Shown piece after piece: positions 1 through 11,543 of a stretch of 64,000 nucleotides of DNA (positions are counted from its first letter, which is position 1; each line of letters begins with the position of its first letter). The position numbers and the translations under genes were made by a program. Location of the stretch: the NCBI GenBank assembly GCA_031841125.1, contig CM063110.1, positions 29,260,678-29,324,677 on the forward strand, written 5' to 3'. The stretch is from Acanthococcus lagerstroemiae. Lineage: Eukaryota > Arthropoda > Insecta > Hemiptera > Eriococcidae. The notes beneath the pieces are model-generated. The model was not told the DNA's origin, made no database searches, and saw only the letters and a program-made list of their open reading frames with translations.

Positions 1-82
1 ATTGGGCTCAAAATGCAGGCTGAAGAAATGGAGAGCTGTATTAACCGGTTGTAAGACTGATAACCTTATCATCATCATCAGA
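1..82 (+). repeat. Probable 3' terminus of a LINE with ATC-rich tail
   Basis: The first 50 bases can be read as the last codons of an RTE-type LINE (a WAQNAG run in one frame, followed by stops). They are followed by CTTATCATCATCATC, the kind of short simple-repeat tail that ends such elements. The element would begin upstream of the window. It is called only from the tail and a weak coding match, so it could also be chance. Confidence 0.3.
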
Positions 83-1004
83 ACGCTGAATTCTGAGTTA
101 TGACGAGATAAAACACGTATTTCGGTGAGATACCAACAAATTAACGTAAGTCTAGGCGGTGAACAGTATTAGCTACGGTGTGAATCAATCACGTAGCGTA
201 GAAACCACGTAAGTCCAGCACGCTGAAACTCCGCCCACAACGATAGATACTGCGTAAATGGAAATTTGTGTGACAATGTCCACTCATTACTAATACATCG
301 AGTGAACTGCAATTTTTCCCGCAGAGACCACGTTAGAAGGCTGTAAACTGTTTTATTTTGTTCCCGAAAAGTTGAGCTTTGTGGACTTACGTGGTTCCTG
401 AAATATACGATTCACATTCAACAGCACTTTAAAAAAGCGAAACGGGTCTTCGGGTCCTCGGACCAATAACCTTGGAGAAAGAGAAGAATGAGAATGAGGA
501 AGACTAAGAGGCATTTTCAATAACCCCTACTAACATTTGTCTCTTGAATCCCAATTTCTAAAAAAATTTCAGTTGTTATTAGAAGGAATGGTAACTATAA
601 GTATCCTTCAAACCATTTTCCAACTCCTAGCGTACTCATTGATGAAAACGTTTCCGTCCCTCCTACCCCCACCCCTTCGATAACATGTGCATAAAATTAT
701 TTTTTTCTTGGATACGATTTTAATAACAAAACTTTTTGAACTTATATTGGTACAACTGCATAATTTTTTCTTACAGTAAAAAATCTTTCCTGAGTATCAT
801 GGTGAGGTAAGAAAGAAACGTTCTTCGGTACTGGTAAAATTATTTATGGCTCAGCATCCTGCCAGTTTTGTAAGTTCGTTTTTGCTCTTCCAACACTCTT
901 GCAGCTTCGCTTAAAACTTTCTAAGGCTATGATAACGTAGGGAGATTATTCCATTTATTTCAAATTTTTCTTCGATTTAAGTGAGATTCTGTTAGACATC
1001 TTTA
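83..1004. other. No gene seen, AT-rich
   Basis: No open reading frame of useful length, no structured repeat and no recognisable element was seen here. Confidence 0.4.
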
Positions 1005-2240
1005 TACCACAACAAGACTTTTTCAGCCAATTCCAAACTAAATCAAGATTCTTTCAGACTGCGTTAGGACTCAATCGGTCTCCTTCTGAAACTCAATTAC
1101 ACAGCTGCAAGACTCTTGAAGACTGGTTCAAACTCTTTAGGAACTCCTGGCTTGTTCCAAGACGACCTGAAACTAACATTCTCTCAAACTAGATTCGAAT
1201 GCTTTGTGAGACTCTTCTAGACTAGTTTAAGACTCTTCTTCGAAACCTTGCTTCAAACCTGTTAACATATTTCTAGCTCCTATCACGAGCAGACTGCGTA
1301 AAATTCTTTAAACACGTTTAAAAGTTTCTCAAACACTTCCGCCACATCCAATCTTGTTTAAAACTTTTGCAAGCGATTAAAATTGACTTTTTCTTCAAAC
1401 ATTGAACGACTCTTCCAGTTATGACTAAAACTCTTTCTTTTTTAGGTCGACATTTCCAGTCTTGTCCAAACTTGTTCAAAACTAACTTATTTACGACTCT
1501 TCTAGGCTTGATTGAAACACAATAACATCCTTTTAAACTTGATTAAAATGTTCTAAGACTCCCTGAGACTCATTTAAATATATTCAGATACTTGTAGCCT
1601 CATTTAAACTTGTTCAAGACTCTGCCCGATCAGACGCATTCAAACTTGATGAAAATGTTGTAGTCTCAACAAGACTCCGTTAAGGTCTCTATTGCAACTT
1701 TTTCCAAGACTCCAAAAAACTTTTCGAAGGCCCTTTTGGGCTTGTTAAAAATACTGTCAGGCTCTTCTTTCCAGATGTGTTACTCTCGGACCTTTCAAGC
1801 TTCTTGAGAATTTGTTAAAAACTATTCCAGACTGAATTTAGACGCAGTAAGGCTCTTCTTAACTTGACTAAAACGCTGCGTGAAACTTTTCCACACATTT
1901 CTAGCGTAAGACTCGTTAATACTCTTTCAGGTATACTCAGTTGCGTAACCAGAATTTTTCCAGGGGGGGGGGGCAAAATAAGATTTTCAAGGGAGAAAGA
2001 GTCGAAAATTGAAGCATTTTTTTAAAATTGCCGATATTAGAGGACTATGTAAAAATATTGGGAGCACGTTCCCCCCGTGCCCCCCGGACGCTACACGCCG
2101 CTGGGTATATTCAGAACTCAAAGAGTTTTATGAATTGGTTTAGAACTCTTTAGATCACTTCAAGCCTTTTTTAACTTATTTAGGCCTCGTTAAGGCTCTT
2201 TCAGGTTTATTCAAAACTATTTAAGATTCTCACCACTTGA
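1005..2240. repeat. Field of degenerate short repeats (CTTTCAAGACT-like)
   Basis: The stretch is built from many imperfect versions of a 15-25 base phrase resembling AGACTCTTCAAGACT or GTTTAAAACTCTT, all on the same strand. Spacing and sequence are too degraded to give a fixed period. A short block with the same wording recurs at about 23,060-23,170. A MITE (1,938-2,103) has inserted into it. This looks like an old minisatellite; no coding potential was seen. Confidence 0.5.
1938..2103. mobile_element. hAT-like MITE, GCGTAGCC family
   Basis: The element starts CAGTTGCGTAACCAG and ends GCTACACGCCGCTG, so its ends form imperfect inverted repeats of the CAGnGGCGTAGCC type. It is flanked by GGTATACT (1,930-1,937) and GGTATATT (2,104-2,111), an 8-bp duplication with one mismatch, as expected of the hAT superfamily. 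G-rich and C-rich tracts lie just inside the ends. Related copies are at 5,066-5,330 and 27,470-27,632. No coding sequence is present, so it needed an outside transposase. Confidence 0.6.
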
Positions 2241-4357
2241 TCAAGATTAAGATCCTCCAGAAGAAATCGAATTTGACCTAGTGTTGTATTTAGTCGAACA
2301 GTAGACTGATTTTGGAAACTTCCTTTTCAATAAAAAGGTGTTTCGTTTTGTTTTCGTTAGGGAGCTACAGTGAGGCGAGAAAACGAATTTCGATGCCTCT
2401 TTCGACCTGAAATGGTAGGAAAATTTTTACCTTCCTCGTGATGTGAATCCATAACCTACAGAAAATGATAAGACTTGCCTATGAAAATACATAGAATACG
2501 ATTATCAACGCTAATTATTCTATTATTTATTCATCCTGTCCCTACCCCTCCCATCGGCGTTCGTTTACGGTATTCTTCGGTTCATGGAATTTTTCGGCAG
2601 TGAAGGAGGAAAGAATGGCCAACTTTACATAAAACACAATTTATGGAATTTATGAATTTAAAAACAAATTAGTTCATATTACAGAAACTTCACGGAAGAC
2701 AGGGAGGAGAAACGAAACATACATTTTTTAGAATTAGCATCTCACTTCACGAAATGAGCAAGAGAGGAAAACATTCATTTGGAACACCTTGAAGAAATCC
2801 AAGTCGCCGCCTCTACTGATTAAGCTGTTGTGCAAGAACGTACCGCAGGAAGGATGGGAAAGAGGAGACTCAAAAAGTTTCCAGAGTTGATTAATTTAGT
2901 AAAATCGACCATCAATAGGGAAAATTAGAGTATAGTCGGTAAAATCTCAAAGGTACTGATCTCTTTTATTCTTGCTCAACGTCAAAAAATGCTTTAGTTG
3001 ACAAAATTTACATTTTACGTTGGTAAAATCAAGTCCCCCCCCCCAAAGTCAGTTCTACATGTACACGTTCCTGGTGGTTATGGCTACGGGAGTGGGAATC
3101 AATATACGTACTGCATACATCACTTTTCTAAATAAAAACTAATTCAGGCCTTCAGACGAAACTCAACTTCGCGACGATCCCTTTTCTAACATAATACACC
3201 TTCCTCGAACCGAAACAATATGCCAAATTTATTTTCTCACTCTGCGGAGAAAGCGCGCTACGAAGAGAATAGAAAATAGCGAATCGTATTCGCAAATTAT
3301 GCCAATTACGAATTGCAAAAAGGAAGATCCAAATTAATTCAACTAAAAAAACGGATGAACTCGTTTGAAGTGATTAAATACTGGACAACAAACCCGTCAG
3401 GACTAATTCAATTCCATTTTTCAGGTCCACAATAACTTGAATTTTATCGAAATAAATTTCACTTGAAATTAATTCAGTTTTTGAAGTGTCCACTCTCAAG
3501 CTCCAATTCATGAAGCTCAAGGTTGTTCGTACACGAGAATTATGTAAGAACATACAACTACTTCCCATTTTTCTTTTTTAAATCTTTGGTTCGTGCAACG
3601 AATAATCTACTGTCGAAATCTAGACATAACTTTTCGCATTTAATTTTTAAAGAACACGAAACCAATGCTTTATGAATCCAAATTAGCAACAGAGGCGAAC
3701 ATGAAGTGACATTTCTGATGGAGGAGGGGGCTTGCGCTCCCGCATTCCAAACTTTCGTTTTGAAATAAGTGAACCATCGAAAGCATGTATTCGCTTTCCG
3801 AAAGGGAGGAGGACATGGTGAAGAAATGAAATCTCCTGGAAGAATACAAGAAGTCTCGGAAGACGAGGAGGTGCTTCATAACTTTCAAATCTCGGCTATC
3901 GATAATTTCTCTGAATTTCAATTCACTTAAAAAATACTTTCGCAAGCAATTATGAAGCGTAAAGATAAGCGTGTGCATGTGGTGTACCCAGGGAAAATAA
4001 GCCAGAGGGTATAATATAAGATACTTTACTGATTTCGAGTATGGTGTAGAAGAAAAACCGACCTAACACTAACTTTTACAGGTCTTGAAGACTTGACACT
4101 AAGAGTAAAAAGACGATGTATAATAAAATAATTTTACATGGTAGGTGGACTCTAGTTCAACGTGGCGGACGCTGTGTACCTGTAATTCAGAAGAAGAAGA
4201 CACGGCTTAGTATTTAGGTCTCTAACTAACTCACGTACAACTAACATTTAAGAGAGAGATTGGACGAATCCAAGATTGCCTGTCCCCGGTCCAGCCTGCG
4301 TCGCCTGAGCCTGGTTACCCCAAACTAGAGCTCTGAATACTTTGTGTGAGTACGATC
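2241..4357. other. No gene seen, AT-rich
   Basis: Only short open frames occur (the longest, about 100 codons on the minus strand near 3,670-3,978, shows nothing recognisable). A run of C sits at about 3,034-3,043. No element boundary was identified. Confidence 0.4.
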
Positions 4358-4468
4358 GTCCGTCATTTTGACTTCAACCATGCCCGTGGATGCTGAATCC
4401 AACTATGCGGAGCGTACTGCGTAGTTAATTCGACATCGACTGGCGGGGTTGGATTCAAAATGGCGGAC
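4358..4468. repeat. Short inverted-repeat element
   Basis: GTCCGTCATTTTGACTTC at 4,358 is matched in reverse complement by the arm at 4,447-4,468, which contains TTCAAAATGGCGGAC. The arms are 22 bases with a few mismatches and the spacer is 67 bases. The arrangement suits a miniature inverted-repeat element. No convincing target duplication was found. Confidence 0.4.
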
Positions 4469-4701
4469 GAAGCAGACTCAGATAATTCGGATAAAAGCTC
4501 GGCAGAAGAGTGGTCAAACCCCTAGCCAAAGGTTAGTACCCCCTAGCGCTTGCCGGAGACCCCTCCCGGCAAAATTTTGTGAAAAAAAATAACGCATTCC
4601 TTATATTTTTCTCGGTAGTTTCGTTCAAAACTTTTCTTTCCACTACATTTTAATGTTTATAAACTTGGCAACACTGATTTTGCTTTTAAAGATAGACGAA
4701 T

Positions 4702-4819
4702 CGTGTGTTTGTCATTCTATAAATGTGACGTGTCATAAGAAAAGGGCCTGAGTGTCCAACTAGCAGTTTCAAACACACAGGCCGTTTTCTTGTGTCATAT
4801 TACAATATTCACAAACACG
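4702..4819. repeat. Near-palindromic hairpin element
   Basis: The whole 118-base stretch folds on itself. GTGTCATAAGAAAA on the left pairs with TTTTCTTGTGTCAT on the right, GGCCTGAGTGT pairs with ACACACAGGCC, and the outermost GTGTTTGT pairs with ACAAACAC. The loop is about ten bases. It is probably a foldback MITE. Confidence 0.5.
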
Positions 4820-5065
4820 GTGGTAGGCTCGCGATCCAGTTCACATTGAATATCGATGGCTAAATACCTGAATGGCTGTTTGAGAACTGACAATTTGACA
4901 AGTCCACAAAAATAGAATTTTTCACCTCCAGAAGTTCGAAAATTTAATCGTTATGAAAGTGTTAATTTTTTTTTTTACACGATATATTCAATTTTTTTTT
5001 CAATAATGGCTTGTTGGTAAGTTGAATCACCAGTTTTGATTATGAATTTTGAGACCAAATTCAAT

Positions 5066-5330
5066 CATTCGCGTAGCCAGGATTTTCCTCGGGGGTAGGG
5101 TGGCAAAGTAAGATTTTCAAGTGAGAAAAGTCGAAAATTAGGGTATTTTTAAAAAATCTCCGATATTAAAAAAGTATTTTATAAAAATGAAGGAAAAATT
5201 ACTGCTCGAGTGAAAGGTTTTTGAAAAAACGTGTTTTATAGGCGAAAAATTGCCCATTTCGCATATTTCATATTCAATTTTAAGTGTCTTGGGGGCATTC
5301 GACCCCTTGGCCCCCTTGACTACACCACTG
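5066..5330. mobile_element. hAT-like MITE, GCGTAGCC family (second copy)
   Basis: It starts CATTCGCGTAGCCAGG and ends TTGACTACACCACTG. The inner sequence closely follows the 1,938 copy (GCAAAGTAAGATTTTCAAG, then GTCGAAAATT and a CCGATATT block), and this copy has an extra internal segment. The right end carries the same G/C-rich tract before the terminus. A clean 8-bp duplication is not visible, so the exact ends are approximate. Confidence 0.5.
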
Positions 5331-7940
5331 TCTCGTAGAAATCTTCACATTATACACTATGTGTATCCTCAAGCCCCTCTGGTAAACAGTCAGCAACCCC
5401 TACCGCAGATGGCTGGCTACAGGCCTGAGAGTGGTATTAAAAGAGCATAAAGATGCATGTTTCTTCTCTGTAAAATTTTATAATTGTTCTATTTCTAATA
5501 TACCTATTAGTCACTATAATTTTCATATCAATACTTATACTGTATAGTTACATCGTAACAAGATGCTTCGCTGAGGGTAACTTGAAAGATATTACAAAAA
5601 AATCACGAATATCAATTTTCAACGAAATGTATTTTGGACACTATTTAACCTAGACTAGCGTACATGTATGTACACCATTTATTAGGTAATTTTATAAGGA
5701 ATAACTTTTGTTTGAAGCATTTTTGTTTTGGATCGCTTCTCGATGGGATATTCACGAAGAACTGAAATTTTAGACGTTCTTGCCTCCAGAAAAAGGAGAA
5801 GCGCAGGGTTTGGGGGTGGGATGTTTAATATGTTGTTTTAGAAGGGGTTCCCTACATATTTCAATGAAATCCCCTTTGTTCCCAAAAAATGGTTTTTTTT
5901 GTTGTTTTTTTGTCATTATTGCCCAACTAGTGGTTGCCGTATTTATCTTAAGTCATCACGGAAAAGTTCTACCAGTTTATTTGCAATGCTACGAACAAAA
6001 TAATCTATCAATATTGTATAAATTTCCTCAAAAGCCCATATCATTGTCCCTTCAAAAATAAGGACAGGCAAACGTATCTTCAAGCTATCAGGATAGGTTG
6101 CCTACTTATTCGGTCGAAAGGGAGTCACGCACTTTGAGACACCCGTACAAAAATAATGAATTCGGAATATTTGGAGGATACATCGATATTTTTTGGGAAA
6201 TAAAATGAGAATAATTTCCCCAAAATAGTTACATCCAAAATTTAAAATGTTGAGTAATCAGCATCATTAAATGCAGCAAACAAGTCCTGACCACGCTATC
6301 AAATACAGTCATACCTATTGCTATCAGGCATAGCAAGCTGTTATGCCTGATGGCGATATGGTAGCAACCGAATTATCTATGTAAGTTCAAAAATCCCCAT
6401 AGTCCAAAAGAATAATGCGTTTTCTAAGCAGGTTTTCATATTTTCTTAAAAACTAAACTTCTTGGACATGAATGTTTTTGAAAAATCACTCTTCAATTCG
6501 AAACTTGAAACAAAACCCCGAAAGAAGATAAGGAAACAGTCTAAAACAATGTGCATGAAATAATTCATTAGCCCCATTATTACTTTTACCAACTTCACTT
6601 CTTGCCCACTAAACGGGTCTGCTAGTATTATGAGATTGATACGCACGATTCTATAATAATGCTATAACGTGTAGATATTTTATACTGTTAATTTCTGCCA
6701 CTTTACCGAACCGTTATTATCTTGTTCACTTGTTCAGCAGTGCCACCAGTGAAGGAATGACTATAGTTACTACAAAATCACGAAAGCTGATGTCATTTAA
6801 ATGAAAAGAAAAACTTTAACAAGGTCTAACCATTATCGTAGGCTTCATCAATGAGGACGAGTTTTATCGACTGATACGTCCATTTGTTTGAAGGCCTTGC
6901 ACGACGTGACTGGTGACTGGTGTTAGATGAAAATTCAAAACATCAGAGAAACTCGTGTACAAGGATTTCTTTCCCTTCCCGAAGTTTCCACGTGTGGTGA
7001 ACATTTACTTGAAACCGCATTGACATCACTCATTCTGCACCTCTTACATTACAGCTTTACTCACCAACTCCGTACGTCATCATTTATTGTACTCAGTCAT
7101 CACTGGATTACATCTTGTTTATATTATCTTCAACAAACCGTTTTCTTATAATTAGAAATCCGGGTTGTACGTTTCGTTTTCATCAATAGGCATTGGTGGC
7201 TTCCCGGGTCGACTCGGCTAATCCACAATGAAAATAAATTTCGCAGATATTAACAACCTTGGCTCGTTATCTCAATCTGAGCTACAGCGTTTCGCTACCC
7301 GCGGCTACTCTGGACTCGAGGAAAACGAAAATCAAAAGCGTCACGTCACCTTGGCCCTTTTTTATTATCTCGTTTTTCTCTTAATTCGGCCCTGCTAAAC
7401 ACAGTTTGTTAAAAACGCCGAATTATCGAAATTAATACCGACAAAATAGAGGCCTACTGACAGATGATTTCTCACCTCAACCGTGATGTCATCTGAACGA
7501 TGCGGAAGTTTCAACGCTCTCAGCGAGCACAAGTGTACAAAAAATTAGCACGGCAGAACGGCCGACGAAAATTCTATTTTTTGACACCGAATTATTTTTA
7601 ATTAACAATTAAAAAATCGGTGCATGTTTATACGGTAATTTCCCGGAAATTATAATAAAATTCTAAAAAACCGCAACGGCTTATAGTGGCCATATGAATA
7701 TTCTGCAACCGTGTCTCGAGTTTGCCGCCGTGGGTTTCTGCCAACACTAGTCAGTTTCGTGTCATAATTTATAATTATCAAACGGGGGCTATAACTCACG
7801 GAATTAGCATCGTGAATAAGGATGCGAGCCTCCACGTTTTAATTATGAAGCACGAATCGAGCTGTAAAATACTAATATGCAAATTTATCGACGAACATGA
7901 GAACACTAAAATTTATATCAGCCCACCTCTGTAATCAGTT
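5331..7940. other. No gene seen; one short hairpin
   Basis: Open frames here (for example 5,780-6,061) run through T-rich low complexity or show no known domain. A hairpin lies at 6,314-6,361, where CTATTGCTATCAGGCATA faces TATGCCTGATGGCGATATGG across a nine-base loop. The part from about 7,190 to 7,570 is less AT-rich than its surroundings but has no coding sequence that I can recognise. Confidence 0.4.
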
Positions 7941-8040
7941 CATTTCATCTTAGAACAGGGGTTAAGAAATGTTGACTTCATTCTAGTATCAAATTCAGAA
8001 TTTCATCTCAGAACGGGGGAGGGGGTAAGGAAATATTGAC
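7941..8040 (+). repeat. Local two-copy direct duplication
   Basis: CATTTCATCTTAGAACAGGGG at its first occurrence (7,945 onward) is followed by GTTAAGAAATGTTGAC. About 58 bases later, TTTCATCTCAGAACGGGG and GTAAGGAAATATTGAC repeat the pattern. It is a short imperfect tandem duplication. Confidence 0.4.
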
Positions 8041-8119
8041 GGAGTACAGAAAAGGAAGAAAGCAATTGCAAAGGAAACGAGGGGAAAATGTCGAATCTTT
8101 GTATTAGTATTCATGAGAA

Positions 8120-8536
8120 TGTTTAGTGGAGCATATGGCGATGCATGCATGCCAAAATGGCTGCCCAGACACAGCATCCCTGGCCCGGGAAACTACCCTT
8201 TCGAACATCGCATCAGCAACCAGACGGGCGCATTTCGTCTCTTCGTTTCGGATTCGCGCTGTCTTGCCAGGGCTAGTATGGCCAGACGCGCTTCCTTCCT
8301 TCACCCCTCACCTCCACGTCTTGGAACGTTTGGCGATGCAGGAAGGTGGTGACAGCGGGGTGAACCCTGCCATGGGGTCCGCAGCAGCTGCAGCACTCTA
8401 GGATGGTACGAAGTCATTGTGTCCAGTGTGGGCCGAGCTTTGTTCGTTGGTCCTCTGCCATGACCACTCTGTCGGCATCTTCTTCTTCATGATGGTCGAA
8501 ACAAAGGCCGACACCCGGTTCCTTCCGCTTCCACTC
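8120..8536 (+). mobile_element. GC-rich 417-bp SINE-like element, long form
   Basis: The segment is clearly richer in G and C than its surroundings and is bounded by an exact 14-base direct repeat, AGTATTCATGAGAA, at 8,106-8,119 and 8,537-8,550. Its first 115 bases match the short elements at 24,541-24,620, 40,980-41,093 and 52,129-52,239; the other 300 bases are not in those copies. There is no poly-A tail and no protein I recognise; three overlapping open frames inside it look like by-products of GC content. TGGCGATGCATG near 8,136 and TTTCGAACATC near 8,200 weakly resemble pol III A and B boxes, which is only suggestive. Confidence 0.6.
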
Positions 8537-8550
8537 AGTATTCATGAGAA

Positions 8551-9309
8551 ATACACTAGGATATCCTCACAAAAATGGGGCCTCCACGCCCCTTTTCGAA
8601 GTATACCAGGAACGAGCAGAATTAGTTTTAACATAGTTTCAAGCCTAATCTTCAATTCGGTTCTGTCCACGGATTACAAAAAATTATTCCCTAAAAATAA
8701 TGCGAATTGTGAATCACAAAAAATTTTGATATGTGATCCGGCAGACCATAAATCACGAATAAAATGTTCGTCCGGCTAAGATCTCTCATTCTGAAGGTTT
8801 TTTCAAGCTAAGTCTGAATATCTGAATCTGGCCTTCAGTTTCTGCGTTTTGTAATAAATTTGATTTTATCTGCAATGTCCTTCGAGGAAATATACGTGTA
8901 AGAATATGAACAAAGACGTACCGAAGCGATTTCTGGTGGTGATGGAAGGTAGAGCACAATTTTGCCAAATGAAAATCCAACTGCTAGTAAAAAAAAGTCA
9001 ACTAAAAATTTGATAAGGTCCCGAGCTAGTTTTCCCAACTCAGCGTCGATTTTTCGAATTTATTAAATTTGTCAATCATGGAAAACATGCGAGGGTGGTA
9101 CTCATTTAACCTATTTTTCTTTAATTTTTCTCAATTTTCACTCCCACAAGAAAGAACGATGTATTTTGGTGTTAAAAAATGGTAGCTTATTGTTTTTTGA
9201 AAAAAACTATAATCGATGTCATAGCCTTCGGGCAGTAAATACCTCGTTAAAGTTAAAATAAATAAATAAATAAATGTCTAACCGATACGCAAGGGACAGT
9301 TTAACACAG
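8551..9309. other. No gene seen; AAAT microsatellite
   Basis: An (AAAT)n run lies at about 9,260-9,284, just after GCCTTCGGGCAGTAAATA. That arrangement resembles the 3' tail of some arthropod LINEs, but no coding sequence precedes it. Otherwise nothing was seen. Confidence 0.35.
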
Positions 9310-10529
9310 AATTTCCCATAAGAAAAAAAATGAAATTCCCCTTTAGTCCATCTCACAAGCAGTGTTTCCAAAAAAAAAAAAAAAAAAAAGTTGTCTTGGT
9401 TTTTTACACAATAAAATCAAAAAAATATTCAATTTGTTTTTCAAATTGTAAAAGATTTCGCGCAGGACGGCGTTATACCTCCAAAATAGGGCTCTTGGAG
9501 GTCTACAGATGAAATTATGTCCTTCACTCAATGTTCACCAAATAAATGTCAAATGATGACCTATTTCTATGGTTTTTGGATTCGCTGATTCTATTTTGTT
9601 TTTTCGACTCAATACCGACCCATCTCCAAAGAATCCACATGGGGTCAATAGCTCAATACATAGGAATTATGATTAATAACTTCCAATATATTCATTTTAG
9701 GGTTTCCTAAGTGGCCAAATTAATTTCCGATGTCATTTTAGCAGGCTGGAACCCCGACCCAGACGGTTCTGAGGCTACAGCCAGAAATATTGAAATTCGA
9801 ATATGTGGGCATCGATGACATCAAACGTAAGGCTTCTCGAGTCGCTAAATTCATTTTTAGGGTAATTTCAGCTGTAATTCCTACTCAGAAGGCTCTACAG
9901 GCGAACGACTTGAAATACTGAATGTTGAATTAAAATTATGAATGTTAAAGAAATTAATATTTCTAAAATTCATGTTTTATAATTGATTAAAATTTTATAA
10001 ATGGAATTTCGTTAATTAGGAATGAAAGTAAAAACGGCCGATGTTAAATTTTTGTGAAATACATGGGTATTATGCCCACGTGTTCAACTTCCAATATTTC
10101 ACATTGGAGTTCCCTGTGGGGCTTTCTAGATTCGAGGTGCGTATTAAAATGATCTTAGAAATTAACTTGGCCACTCACGAACCCCTATAATCGATATATC
10201 AAAGGTTATTAATCCTAATTTATATACGTTAATCCCCTACGGATTCTTTGGAAAGGGATGTATAAAAATAAATCGGTTCGAAGAATGAAACAGATTGTCA
10301 GTATCATTTATTTGGTTAACTATGGGTGAAGGACATCATTTCATCAACAGAGAGCTCCAACAGCTCTATTTTAGAGCTACTGTGCATCCCTGCATGCATT
10401 TTTTCCCCGACGAATTTCCTGTCGAGTCTTTTATAATCAGAAAGACAAATTTCTTGAGTCGGATTATTCATTTATTTATTTTTGATTGTAAGACGTTTTA
10501 GAGGAATGCATTTTTCTTATGGGAAATTT
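9310..10529. mobile_element. Long inverted-repeat (foldback) element, about 1.2 kb
   Basis: The left arm, roughly 9,310-9,850, recurs in reverse complement as the right arm, roughly 10,040-10,529. Anchors are AATTTCCCATAAGAAAAA at 9,310 facing TTTTTCTTATGGGAAATT at 10,511, ATGTCCTTCACTC near 9,519 facing GGTGAAGGACATCAT near 10,326, and CCAAAGAATCC near 9,627 facing GGATTCTTTGG near 10,240. The arms have many small differences. A spacer of about 190 bases separates them. No coding sequence or clear target duplication was found. It may be a foldback DNA transposon; a transcript would form a long duplex. Confidence 0.55.
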
Positions 10530-10934
10530 AATGATAACCTTCAATCGTGTTGCTTAACGTTTTTTTCAAAAAAAAAAAAAATTCTTAGTTTGTACACCAG
10601 AATACATTGCTTTTTCTTATGGGACTAGAAAACAAGGGGAAAAAGTAAAATATGTGCCACGCTAGGGGGGAGGAGCTTCCCTGTAGTTCCTGAATAGAAA
10701 TTGTGTAGGTAACCACTAACCACATGTCACCATAGCTCCATCACTACTAGACCGATGACTGATACAATGCCAATAATATAAGTCTGGTAAGTATACGTAC
10801 ACGCCATCGCCATGAAGAATGGCCCTGAAGAAAAGATAACAAGGGTGACCATTCGAAATTCCAGGAAAAAAAATGAAAAGGTACTTATTAAATTCGAAAA
10901 ATAGCCAAAAAATGACCAGAATTGAAGACTATTT

Positions 10935-11543
10935 GCAATTGAGTGTGTCGCGGCAAAAAGGGCACATATCGACTATGTGCCCTTTTTGAGGCGACTTCAG
11001 ATTCGGAATATACGGACTTTTTATGGCCTGATGCAATTCACCCCACCGTCCCAACTAAGTTTGTTATCAAAAGAGATGCTTGAGAATAATGTGAAAAAAA
11101 CATGGAAAAAACGGTCGTATCATGGTTATCATTAGTCGTACTCCTTTTCGAGTTGTGTACCGCGTTTTTGTGCTATTATTGAGTAAAAAATAGAATTAGG
11201 TATTCGGGCAAGTGATCAATGATTTGCCGAAAGTGGGAAAAAAAGTCACTACAAAAAGGGCACATAACTTATTTGTACTAAATACAACGTAGAATAAAAA
11301 ATCGCCACAAAAAGGGCACATAACTTACCAAATACAAACAGAAAAATATAAATGAAGGAAAAAATGTTTCATTGCAACGTCATGATATTTCAGAAGGTGA
11401 AAATGGAAAGTTTCGAATCAAAACAACAATAAGTATTTTACGCCAATATAGTGGTAACACTGAATGTACCCAACTTCAAAGCTGTTTTTCTGAAAACGTC
11501 GTTTCAATACATGTGCCCTTTTTGCCGCGACACACTCAATTGC
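10935..11543. mobile_element. Element with 33-bp perfect inverted ends and repeated AAAAAGGGCACATA motifs
   Basis: The bases 10,935-10,967 (GCAATTGAGTGTGTCGCGGC and 13 more) are exactly matched in reverse complement by 11,511-11,543. The motif AAAAAGGGCACATA occurs at the left end, is immediately repeated inverted to form a 14-bp perfect hairpin (10,955-10,987), and appears twice more inside near 11,254 and 11,309, as well as in the right end. Repeated subterminal motifs of this kind often serve as transposase binding sites. AATT flanks both ends, but it is palindromic and so weak as a target duplication. There is no transposase inside. Confidence 0.6.

Noticed and set aside
8104..8401. Several overlapping open frames on both strands
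   Set aside because: They lie inside a GC-rich SINE-like element with a target duplication; low stop frequency follows from base composition.
9369..9389. Poly-A run as a retroelement tail
   Set aside because: It lies within the left arm of a long inverted repeat with no coding sequence before it.
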